64,000 bases of DNA. It comes from Acestrorhynchus altus. Its lineage: Eukaryota; Chordata; Actinopteri; Characiformes; Acestrorhynchidae. The stretch lies in NCBI GenBank assembly GCA_034509495.1, contig CM067522.1, forward strand, positions 12,258,023 through 12,322,022, given 5' to 3'. Positions 21,901 through 31,729 of the stretch are shown here, in pieces; the stretch's first letter is position 1, and every line of letters begins with the position of its first letter. The notes beneath the pieces were generated by a model, which worked only from the letters and a program-made list of their open reading frames with translations, was not told where the DNA came from and made no database searches. Position numbers and translations under genes: made by a program.

Positions 21901-24085
21901 GTACAAAGGGTTGAGTGATACTACAGTATATAGAACCAACCCTCGTGAAAGAGTGTGAATTGGTGAAGAATCTTTACATCAAGAGATGATTATTTATACC
22001 TTTAAAATGCTCTTCACACTCAGCTACAAACATGGGTTCTTTCTGGAATTGGTTCTGTGGAATTGCTTAAAAAACAACTTTTGCACCTTTGTTTTTAAGA
22101 GTGTAGGATAAGGTGTAAAGAGCTGTTTGGAGAAAGATCATACAGCCAACCAGTTTTGCAGCATCTGCATGTAAGATAATTTTTTCATGGTACAACACTT
22201 CTTGTAAAGATTCTGGCATATTCATGCTATTTCGAAAGGTAGTAGAGGCAACACATTACTGTAGATACAGTATATGTCAGAATATTTGTGGACACCCCTT
22301 TTAGTGAATGCATCCAACTGCTTTAAGTTGCACCTATTGCTGACACTTATGTGTAAATGCACATAGACAGTTTGTCTAGACCCTTTGGAGAGGTATTACC
22401 TATAGAATAGGACTCCATGGAGCAGATATACATGACAATATTGGCACCATGCCAAAAGCCAGGTATGAGGATGTGGTGGGTGGTGTTCATCCAGGGAATG
22501 GACATTGAGAGAGTGGACTCTTATAAGTACCTGGGTGTTCACTTAAACACCAAAATGGACTGGGCATTTGACATCGCTGCACTTTACAAAAGAGGCCAGA
22601 CTCTAGCTACTGAGGAAACTGAGATCCTTTGGAGTTCATTGAGCACTCCTGTGGACCTTCTTTGACACAGTAATGGCGTATACTGTCTTTTAAGGTGTGG
22701 TCTGCTGGGGCAGCAGTATTTCATTGCCACTTAGACCTAGTGCAGGTGGGGAGAGACAGAAGGATGTTAGCCAAGCTGGCATATATGCTGGAGAATGACT
22801 CCACCCTCTGCATGAGACTCTGGCAGCAGTGGGCAGCTCCTTCAATGACAGGATTCTACACCCTAAGTGTGTGTAGGAGTGGTATCGCAGGTCTGTCCTT
22901 CCTGCTGCTGTTAGACTGTACTGTATATAGTAGTATATACTATACTTTATCTTATCTTATCTTATCTTGACTTCATTAATGCTGTTGTCTCTGAATGCAA
23001 TCAGATCTTCACAGCAATTCACAAATATCTAATAGATAGCCATCTCTGGCCAGTAGAGACAGGAACTCTTTAATATGTTGGTGAGAAGCTGTACCTTATA
23101 AACTGCAGAATGCTTACGTTATACATGCCTTATGTGTATCCTGTGTATTACACTGCATGTGTTATTTTGAATGTCTGCTCAGCTGGTCGTTCTGCTGCTG
23201 AAGCTCTTCCCAGGCTGCTCTTTGTCAGATGTCATTTCCAGTGCCACAGCTGAAACAGTCAAAGCTCAATTGATGGAGCGGACACAGACGTGGAAAGTAA
23301 CAACCTCTCCTTCGTCAAGGTGGAGAAAGACTTATTTGGTCCCACTAGTAGATTCACACAAAGCTAACAGGGTTGTTATTGTATTTTGTTCTGCACTGAC
23401 ATTATTCAGGCTAGTTACCTGCATCTGCTATCTTCTGTCTTTTTTAGGCTTGAGACAATGACCATTGAACATGACACAAAAGACCCGTCAGATACAGACT
23501 CTCAAAGCTTGTCAAGCATTAATGATGTGGAAACAAGACATAAACCTTTTGTATCATCGAAAGCTCCACTCGAGAGCAGGGAACAGGTAACCAGATTTTC
23601 TTAGTTCAGAAATAAGGAATCTTTACGAAATAGGTGTTTTAAGGCTTATTTTTCAGCGATTTGAAATTATTTAACATCTTTAAAAATAAAATATTGACCT
23701 GGACCTATATACCAAACCTTGCAGCTTATATGGTCAGTTAAGCATTCCTATGCACATGTAATACAGCACATTATATATAGCTAACACCACTATGATTTTA
23801 GTTCCAAATCAATGAATGTGCCTTCTTATTCAGTTCAACCTCAAATCATTATGTGCCACTATTTTTCAGGGCAATCCTATATGGATGGTGAAGCTAACTG
23901 TCTTACATTATATGTACCAGGTGAACCAGGCAGTAAAGAAGGTCCTGCATCAGAGGCTGTCTCTGTATCACACTGGACCTCATCTTATCCCTCTCCGCAT
24001 TGCAAACACCTTGGAGCCTACCCTCCGTGATGTCAAGCGGCCATATGCATGGAAAACCATTGGAAGCTTCGGCCTCAACTGCTAA
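13364..24085 (+). CDS. ttc16: Tetratricopeptide repeat protein 16, 13 coding exons, 638 aa
   Basis: Exons: 13364-13387, 14340-14473, 14557-14647, 14827-14970, 15165-15265, 15740-15869, 15973-16187, 18485-18762, 20599-20740, 20857-21022, 23183-23319, 23448-23586, 23870-24085. They total 1917 bp with all phases agreeing and TAA at 24083-24085. The product is soluble, with successive TPR helical pairs from about residue 55 to 475, for example FEKAVTCFSKAITLQPEQ, ADVYLQLCDFKSASLDYKHA, FIAAIEDLALAVEF and RGDCFLKQKEWHSALADYQQ. Exon 2 carries LFGSSSIFLTPEVK and exon 8 carries LTYNDFAVHCFSQG, which align with vertebrate TTC16. The partner and function are not established; TPR arrays bind protein partners. 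Exon 10 ends at a GC donor (GAG followed by gcaagt). The start chosen is MSTQDFTE; an upstream ATG at 13339 opens a short overlapping frame. The exon 11 donor (CAAG followed by gtggag) was chosen because it keeps frame with exon 12. The residues from about 520 to the end match mammals poorly by eye. Confidence 0.92.
14484..14509. repeat. (AT)n microsatellite in ttc16 intron 2
   Basis: About 13 uninterrupted AT dinucleotides lie just after the exon 2 donor and 48 bp before exon 3. Confidence 0.9.
14723..14803. repeat. (TA)n(TG)~31 compound microsatellite next to the ttc16 exon 4 acceptor
   Basis: A short TA run (14723-14738) is followed by about 31 TG dinucleotides (14741-14803). The tract ends only 23 bp before exon 4 (start 14827), so it occupies the polypyrimidine/branch-point neighbourhood of that acceptor. 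The sequence between is ttacatg, a short T run and acctctgaag. Confidence 0.95.
15888..15923. repeat. (TA)n(CA)n microsatellite in ttc16 intron 6
   Basis: A TA run passes into a CA run between the exon 6 donor and exon 7. Confidence 0.9.
16970..17310 (+). mobile_element. Inverted-repeat element, family B, in ttc16 intron 7
   Basis: Nearly full-length, degenerate copy with gtttgtgaacatcc, gtataaagcccccagcattg and cttttgggatgagttgggga in the order seen in the other copies. Confidence 0.6.
19285..19480. repeat. Possible short interspersed element in ttc16 intron 8
   Basis: Starts gggtgtgttcacactagct and has gagctcgggagaggtccag; its composition differs from the surrounding intron. A 141-codon minus-strand frame covers it but resembles no family. 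Confidence 0.3.
22265..23085 (+). mobile_element. Family B element split by a LINE fragment (nested insertion) in ttc16 intron 10
   Basis: The left part (22265-22470: cagtatatgtcagaatatt, gtggacacccc, tggagcagatatacatgaca) and the right part (22971-23085: cttcattaatgctgttgtct, gaatgcaatcagatcttcac, gtagagacaggaactc) belong to one family B element. The LINE at about 22470-22970 lies between them, and the element's middle segment is missing. Confidence 0.6.
22470..22970 (+). mobile_element. Non-LTR retrotransposon (LINE) 3'-end fragment
   Basis: The translation contains VDSYKYLGVHLNTKMDW and RDRRMLAKLAYMLENDS, typical of the end of the reverse transcriptase ORF of jockey/CR1/L2-type LINEs. Frameshifts separate the pieces (22492-22660, then 22745 on). 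The fragment ends in a (TTATC)n tail at about 22940-22969. It is 5'-truncated and inactive; the clade is not assigned. Confidence 0.7.
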
Positions 24086-24255
24086 TGGCCTGTCAGAATC
24101 GGTCTGTAGCAGTCAAGCTGAAAAGTCCTGCTTGTAATGACTTTGGCCCAAAGGACTATAAGGATGGAGATTCCTGAATCTAGTAAGTCTTAAACTGAAA
24201 TACCTTCGTGAGAAATATTTGAATGTGTAAACATTTAGCATGTATAACATTTAGA

Positions 24256-24261
24256 AATAAA
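24256..24261 (+). promoter_or_regulatory. Polyadenylation signal AATAAA of ttc16
   Basis: A canonical AATAAA lies 171 bp after the ttc16 stop codon, in AT-rich sequence followed by T-rich stretches. It is the first AATAAA after the stop. Confidence 0.6.
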
Positions 24262-24929
24262 CTCTGTACTCTTAACAATGTTGTTGTTCATAATTTAACT
24301 GCTATTGAGAGGCTGTTAGGATCCAGAATGGTTATGTGGTGAATGTAATGCATGGTAATGCAGTGCAGATGTCAGGTATCCATATTTTAATGCACAATTA
24401 ATAAACATTTGCGTCTGAATATGGCGATGTCATCACAACCCCCAAAAACACTGAAAAAAAAATTTGATTTAGAAATCTAAACTAATTTTGCGGGATGTTT
24501 ATGTAGTTTGGAGTACTTTTATTCACCAAAAATTGAAAAGTGTTTATAGGAGATCACACATCAAATATTGTTGTTTTCATGAGATTGCTGGCTACTTAAA
24601 TATTTCACCATCTGAGATTTAAAAACGAACAGAATTTAGCTATTTGTGTGAATTTTGATCAAACATTTTCTTGCGCCTATAATTGTTTTGTGATTTTTTG
24701 CTCATAAGGGCTAAAAAACACTTTTGGATCCTGTTGGAAATTGATCATCTAGAGTATTTTCGAGCTGAAAATGCAAGAAGTTTGATGAATTATGTGTAAT
24801 GATTAGATTAACCTGGAAATTAATAACAAATTATTAACAAATAACAAACAAAATAAATGTCCTTTATTATCTTTATTATTTATGTGTCAGTATTATCCCA
24901 ACTCAGGACTGTTCTGAAATTTGAACACT

Positions 24930-25085
24930 GTGTGAGCAAAGAAAGAGAGCAAACAGCCTCTTCCATCTCATGTTCATCTATAACCCAAAATCTATTTCAG
25001 TGACCTTATAAGTCCCAACCCCTCTTGGTGATCAGTCAGAGTCTGCATGCAGGTTGAGCTTCTACACATGGACAGAGAAGTTAAT
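24930..25085. repeat. Dispersed repeat, copy 2 (family G, inverted)
   Basis: Reads as the reverse complement of the 160-330 segment (gtgagcaaagaaagagagc and tgatcagtcagagtctgcat), with scattered substitutions. Confidence 0.6.
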
Positions 25086-26149
25086 ATGCACTGGAATATG
25101 CCATCGGCATTTCAACTGGGATTTAGTTCAGTTTAATTAAGTAATGCACAATCCGCAAAGTGCAGATCTTGGGTTCTAAGAATTAAATAATCTGAATTAA
25201 AACAGCCTGCAAACACAACCATCTATTATTTACTCTGAAATGTAGGGAGTAGTGTTATAAAGATGTTATCAATTGAGTTTTAACAGTTAGGTCCAGCTCC
25301 GAAGCTGATTTCCTGAGAAGCCTTCAAACTGTGTTATCTCGCCACAACACCATGTTTTTGCTCAAACACTGTATCACTCCACTGAATGGTAACGTAAATG
25401 ACCCAAGCAAAAATAACCAAAAGCTTTAAGACAATGTGGTGGACCCAGAGGTGGATCCACCAGGTTCTTCTCACCCTAATTACAAGCCAGCTGCAGCTAC
25501 TTAGGAGGACTCACACAATGGCTTCTATAAACTCAGCACTTGCTGGCTCAGCAGGAGGCATACAGACACAGAAACTGAAATAGACTGGGGAACAGGTGAT
25601 CTGGTCAGTGTTATAAAGATGTTATCAGTTTATGTATATTACCTGTTTTATGCTTACCTCATTGTAACTCTTATTATCCAGTCATGAGCAAATAAATAGC
25701 CCTTTAGATAGCATTTTGATTTAATTTGACAAACACAATGTTGTCATTTTACAGTTTGTTCCATAGCTTAGTTTGGGATTTGAATTTGTGGTGTGGTACT
25801 GAATGAGGTATCAGGGTAATTTCCCTGATTTTGATACTGGTGTTATTATTTTTATTTTACTGTGACAGTTATAGTAGAACCTTTTTGGGTTTCCTGCATT
25901 GCCGCAAGAAGGTTTGTAAACCTTTTACAATTTTCTGTATTTACACATTTATGAAGTGCAGCATAAATTTGACTTTGACTTTGAATTAGATAAAGAGATC
26001 CTAATTAATCAAATTAAAATGTATAGTTACACATTTACACCAAACACCACCTCCTTTTTTCTACACTCCTACTTTATCATACAGGAACCTCTTATCATAC
26101 AGGAACACTTTGTAGATCTATAATTACAGTCTGTAGTCCATATGTTTTT

Positions 26150-27035
26150 CAGCATACATTGTTAGCCTCCTTTCATCCTGTTCCAAAAAGGTCAGACTCA
26201 GGACCCCACAGGACCACCACAAAGCAAGTGTTATGTGTCCCACAGGACGACATTCCTACCTGTGGCCATTAACCTCCTCCCTTAATGGGTGACCACGACA
26301 AACCACTATGTTTCACTTGTGCAGTTTGTTCATTTTACTTATCTGTGCAATAACTCTGGTTGTTCATATCTATTTTCATAACTCTTGGCTTTTTCATAAG
26401 TATTTTTTACTGCTTATTCTTTTGATTACTGTTTTTTAATTTGATCATTATATTTTATATCGATGGGTGGAGCTGAAAAAACGTGCCGTTTTCCTGTGGG
26501 ATTGATTCAAGTAATTCTGATTCCAATTCTCAGCAGTGCAGAGAAACTGGCATGGTGGTGTGTTAATGTGTGTACACTGTTACGAATGGATCAGATACAG
26601 CACTGCTGTGTCCACTCACTGTCCACTCTGTTAGAGACTTCTACGTAGCTGAAGTGATGTAAAGTCAGAGACAGAAACTCACTTGTTTCTGCACAATTTG
26701 TGTTGGTCATCCTCTAGTACTTCATCAGTGCTCATAGGATGCTGCCCACAGGACCCTGTTGGCTGGATATTTCTGGTTGGTTGACTATTCTTAGTCCAGC
26801 AGTGACACTGAGGGATTTTAAAAGTCCAGCAGCAGTGCTGTGTCTGATCTACCAACATGCCACCACCATCTCAGTGCTGAGAATGACCCACCACCTACAT
26901 AACACCTGACAGGGTGAAAGGTTGCAGAGAAACAAATGCCGTGTGCAATTGTAGAAGTAGAAAGTGCTCCTGTATGATCAGTGGAGATGATAAAATGGAT
27001 AAACAAGGATGTGGTGTTACGGCTGATCACTGTAT
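26150..27035. mobile_element. Dispersed element, family C
   Basis: Contains ggaccccacaggaccaccac and cacagcactgctgtgtccac, tgacactgagggattttaaa, and a near-inverted second half (cagcagtgctgtgtctgatc). Other copies: 51455-51740, 57775-58150 and 59105-59500. The internal mirror symmetry suggests a long-inverted-repeat element. The 26290-26455 part looks unrelated. Confidence 0.55.
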
Positions 27036-28065
27036 ATATTGAGTAAAATGTGAAATGGGAAGCTTTGCTTTCAGTAAAGGTTTTTCAGCAAGAACTTTTC
27101 AACCAAACAAATACGAAGACTATTAACCCGGAAAAGAACCAGTTAAGCATCCCAATGGTTCTTGGTATAGAACCATTACTAAAGAACCCTGGAAAAACCT
27201 TATGCATGTAAAGCAAACCAGCTTTTTGTCTGGCACAGTAGAGATAACAAGCTTCGGACTGTTGTTTGGGGCAACTGAGCTAAACTGAGCTAAATTAAGG
27301 AAAGTTGTTTCTCAGAAGCCCCTCGAATTATGAGGAATCTATAGAGTACATGAGTGATCTAGATGTTTGTTCAGAGGGAGGCACAGTTATGTAGAAAATA
27401 ATCCATTTTTTTATGGACTATTCATTTCTTCAATACATTTTGTCTGTGGCTGAGTCTGATCGCAAGAGGAGTTGTTTTGTTCAGAGCAGCTGTTCTTCAG
27501 CAGCTGGGAGAGCAGCTGAGAGAGAGAGATAGAGAAGGAAAGAGTGAGAGGGCTGTGATGCTGTCTAGAAAACACCCCAACAGCTGATCCCAAGTCCCTG
27601 TCAGAGACTTCCATGCAACCTCTCTCAAACAGTGCAACACATACTTTCATTCTCTAGAGGAGAGTCCTAGACTTTTTGGCACACTAACAGTAGAACATCG
27701 TACGTCATATGGTGTCTGTAGTTCTGATTTTTAATGTCCTTGTCCAAAATGATCACACACTTCTCTGGAAAATGTACACATCGGTTATAATCTGTAATTG
27801 ACCATTCAGTCCAGTCCACAGTCGCTGACCGAAAGGGATTGAACAATTGTGCAGCTGTCAGGAGAATAACTATACACTTCACAGACCTTCATTCGCCTAC
27901 TGGGTGCCGTACAATTCTGTCAGTGCTTGTTAAAACACTTATAAATAAACTAATAAACTATAAAATATAGGACTATAGCATTTATTACTTTTACTTTGGA
28001 TTTGTTTTACTTGTATTATTGTCTGATCACAGCAGCTGTATGGACAAGTATTGGGGCACCTTCAT

Positions 28066-28295
28066 AAGGCTGGGTGATATGGTCAAAAATCATATTTTAA
28101 TTGCATATCGATATATGATTCTCTTCAAAACACCACAAAACACTCTGTGAGTTTTTTTACTTTGTGTGTATAAAGGAAAATGCTCTGGCCTGTGTCTCTA
28201 TTGTGTACATGAGAATTATTTAAAACCTCAGCCCATGTTTTTCTCTGTTTATATCTCGATATAGATATAAGTATCCATATATCAACCAGCTCTAC
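28066..28295 (+). mobile_element. hAT-like MITE (family A) inserted in a family B element
   Basis: Begins aaggctgggtgatatgg, ends tatcaaccagctct and contains the shared tttttctctgtttatatc core. It interrupts a family B copy whose left tip (tggacaagtattggggcacc, near 28042) and continuation (cattcattgattcttctgaa, from 28301) lie on either side. Confidence 0.6.
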
Positions 28296-31184
28296 CACCT
28301 CATTCATTGATTCTTCTGAAATCAAGGGTATTAAAGAGTTAATCCTGTTTTTGTTGGAGTAACTGTCTCTACTGACCAAAAAAGGCTTTCTGATTGAGTC
28401 TAAATCATTGCTGTGAAGATTTGATTGCATTCAACAATAGCAATAGACCCAAAACACGTGTCACGACACATAATGCAACATAAGAGCTTGCTGTATTCTG
28501 AGCATTGCTGCAAGGAGTGCTACAGCAACAGCCAATTTGTTGTGTACTGCTGCCCTGCTTTTTCCAGGCAATTGTCATGGTGGACCAGTTTGATTTGATT
28601 TGTCCTCTATCACCCCTATTTTAACTGCAACAGTAATTTAAGAACACACACTGACGTAGTACAGCAGTGCATTGGCTGGGTGTTGGCATTTGCGATTGGG
28701 TCTTTGAGTTGAGTATATTTCAGGTCAGGATGTTAATATCCTTCTAGCCCAAGTCTGCTTTAGACATGGTGTCTATTCTATTGACAATACTTGACTTCAG
28801 GGACTAGATAAGATGCATGTATGTTTGCACATTTGTGTCATCAATGGGTGCAATCTGAAGTGGCTGCATGCATTCATTAGAAGCGGTGTCCACAAACATT
28901 TGGACAGTGCAGATTCTCAAATGTCCAAGGATTTAAAACAAGGACAGAGGACTTTGAATCCTCAAAGGCTTGCATGGCCTCGCAATTATCCAGGGGTCCT
29001 GTGACTCAGGTCTTTAAGCTGTCTGCAGATTCAGGCTGTGCACTATGGGTGGCATGTCATTAAATGTTGCTGCCTTATCTCTCTATTCGCTCTGGCACCC
29101 CTCTTTTTGTTTTATTTAACTTTTCAGTCTTTTCTTACCCCTGACTTGTAATCCTATGGAGGATATATTTAACTACTTTTAAAAAGACGTAGAATTTCAG
29201 GGGGCGTTCTAATTTCGTCACATTATATTATTCCTATTAAATAGTGTATCATACATCACCGTTTAGCTCAAATATATTTCATGAAAAGTCTTTTGGCTAA
29301 ACAAACAATTTAGTGTCGTCATTACTATGGGAGCATGGGCAATAGTCACAATGCAGGATGTGCAATGCCACATAAGGCAAACTTAATCTAGCCCATCATG
29401 CTAAAATGTGAATGATACAAAAGAATATTTGCCCTGTTCTTATTTTCCATGGCATGTCTACCAGATGCAGAGTATATCCAATCTATGCTATTTTGTATTT
29501 TTAATATCACAAAATATATTGCGGAATAAAATATCACAATCAGTGATTGTACATTGTACAAAAGTACATCTGCTCATTTGTTGTGTACTCTGAAATTGTC
29601 TGGATGAAGCCCTGCATTTCCATAGGTTTTTTTGCATCTGAACAATGAATTAATGAATCCGTTCAGTATCTTGATTGCAGTTCACTGCTTTTAGTGCAGA
29701 TGTAAAGATCCATTATGTAGATAAAAGTATTGGGACACCTGCTCGTTATTATTTTTTTGGGTATAATCCAGGGTATTAAAAAGAGTTTTATCCTGCTTTT
29801 GGAATTGGATTATCTGTACCTACTGTCCACGGAAGGGTTTCTACTAGATGTTGAAACACAGTTCCACTGCTCCAAAATCTCCCTTTCGATTATTTGCAAA
29901 TGATCTCATCAATTAATTGATGTTTGGCTTAAAACAGGAAGACATTTTTGAGATGCTCTATCTGGTTGCTTTTCTTTTCTATACTGTTATTAAGCAAATG
30001 TGCATGGCATGAAAACCATCAATTTATATACGACAGTATACCTAAAACCAATATGCAACCCTAATTTGGCTGTCTGACTTTGATTGCTTGATTTGGGTTC
30101 CAAATGGGACAGTTTGTGAAAGGAACAGTGATGGGAAAATTGCATAGTTTACCACTGAAAGTGTAGCTCTTATGAAAAAGCATACTGAGGGGCTGAGATA
30201 GTTGCTGACTGTTGAGTACCGCCAGACTCTGGTGCCACCCAGCAGTCTCAATAAGCTTGACACAGATTGAACTTTGGGGTGGCAAAGCTTGGTGGAGTTT
30301 CCTCAGACGGTGTGTCTATGTATGTGTGTGGGGACTTAAACCACGAACAAAGTGGTTTTGAACAGACAGAGGCCATAAAGGAGCTTAAAAGTGCTTCACA
30401 CTAGCGTAATAAAAGTGTCAGGTTACTCTTTTTGGCAGGGGCTGGGACATGCAGCCAAGAGAGACAGGAGCTGGCAGCTTCCCCCCCAGACAAAAACACC
30501 TTTCTCTGGGCACAAGAGCCGACGGCCTGGCCCCCTGTCAAAAATTGCTTTGCGGACCAAAATTTCATTCACGTTTGGCAAGAGACTGTTTTGTCTAAAA
30601 CATGTCGCGTGCGTTTGTAATTTTTGGATAAGGTGAGTAGTGGGCTGATGGATCTGGCGTAAATGGATGGAAGTTTGACATTCGATGAAGAGCAAGTCAA
30701 GGAAATTACTGCTAAGGTTTCTTTACTCTAAACTTTGTGGATTATACAGATCAATTATCCTCAGTATTTAGTGGGTGAAACCAAATACAAAGACACATTG
30801 CAGAAAAAGAAAAAAAAACATTTATTTTTATTCTGATTTTGCATTTCAGTAGAAAAGACAGCATTTATTATTTGCATTAGAATAAATAAATATATTTACA
30901 AAGACATAGCTGACATATTGGACAAGAAAATTCAAGGAAAGTATGACCTTTCCCAGTACACTAGAAAAACACACCATTTTCCACCTGCTGCAATACACAT
31001 CATAATGATTGTTTGCTTCTTGTTGCTGGAACATTTTAGTACCTTTAAGCTGCGTTCAGATGGCAAGAATAATGCGTTTTTTAGAATCCTGCAATTTTTC
31101 AGCATTTGCAACCACATTTAACGCCCCTTCTTCTCTAAAAAACATAGACAAGTGGTCCCTCCTGAGGTACATCTTTAAAGACAA

Positions 31185-31190
31185 TTTATT
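31185..31190 (-). promoter_or_regulatory. Candidate mymk polyadenylation signal
   Basis: TTTATT (AATAAA on the minus strand) lies about 540 bp after the mymk stop. The sequence between (31191-31729) is of mixed composition and free of the dispersed repeats, as expected for a 3' UTR. Another candidate is near 30821. Confidence 0.3.
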
Positions 31191-31729
31191 CATTCTGGAG
31201 AGATAAAATGTCTGCAACTTTCCAGCTGGAGGTTAGCAGTCTCAGTAACCCCGTGATTACGTGTTGTAATGCAGCCATGTCTGATGCACTTGTCCACGCG
31301 TTTGGAGACAAAACCTTCGTTCCCTTTTCATCCGAAATGTCTCAAGGTCATCCTTTAGGCATTAAAGTAAGTGATAACATGGACTGCTTCGCCACACACA
31401 TATTTGGCTTGCCTCAGGGTCATATAACTGTCCTCACTGTTGGAACTATGATAGCAGACATCGTTGCCTGCATTACATGGTGCGTGGCCGTGAGTGGTGC
31501 AGCGGTAGGCCAGGATTGCAGGCCCGCATCCAGGGCTTTTTGGCCGTTGTCCAGATGGTCCGAGCGTTCTCTTTTCCTGGAGCTTGGGTAGTCTGAGGCC
31601 AAACAAACAAAAACGTGTTAGGACTGATATGTGATAAAGTTCATATTTAAAAATTTTACGTCGTCTCGCGCACTACTTTTCAGTGAACAACATGCAGTCT
31701 AGTCCTACCGCTACAAGAAACGAGTGTCT

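Larger units (their letters stand above)
24262..31184. other. Intergenic region between ttc16 and mymk
   Basis: About 7 kb without a recognisable gene between convergent ttc16 and mymk. It contains family G (24930-25085), family C (26150-27035), several family B fragments, a nested family A element (28066-28295) and two exact 21-bp direct repeats (25251-25271 and 25607-25627). The stretch 30395-30640 is GC-richer and repeat-free, and could be regulatory. Confidence 0.6.

Noticed and set aside
31208..31591. 127-codon plus-strand open frame next to mymk
   Set aside because: No domain or repeat of known kind, overlaps open frames on the other strand, and sits in the probable mymk 3' UTR. Kept only as a low-interest finding.
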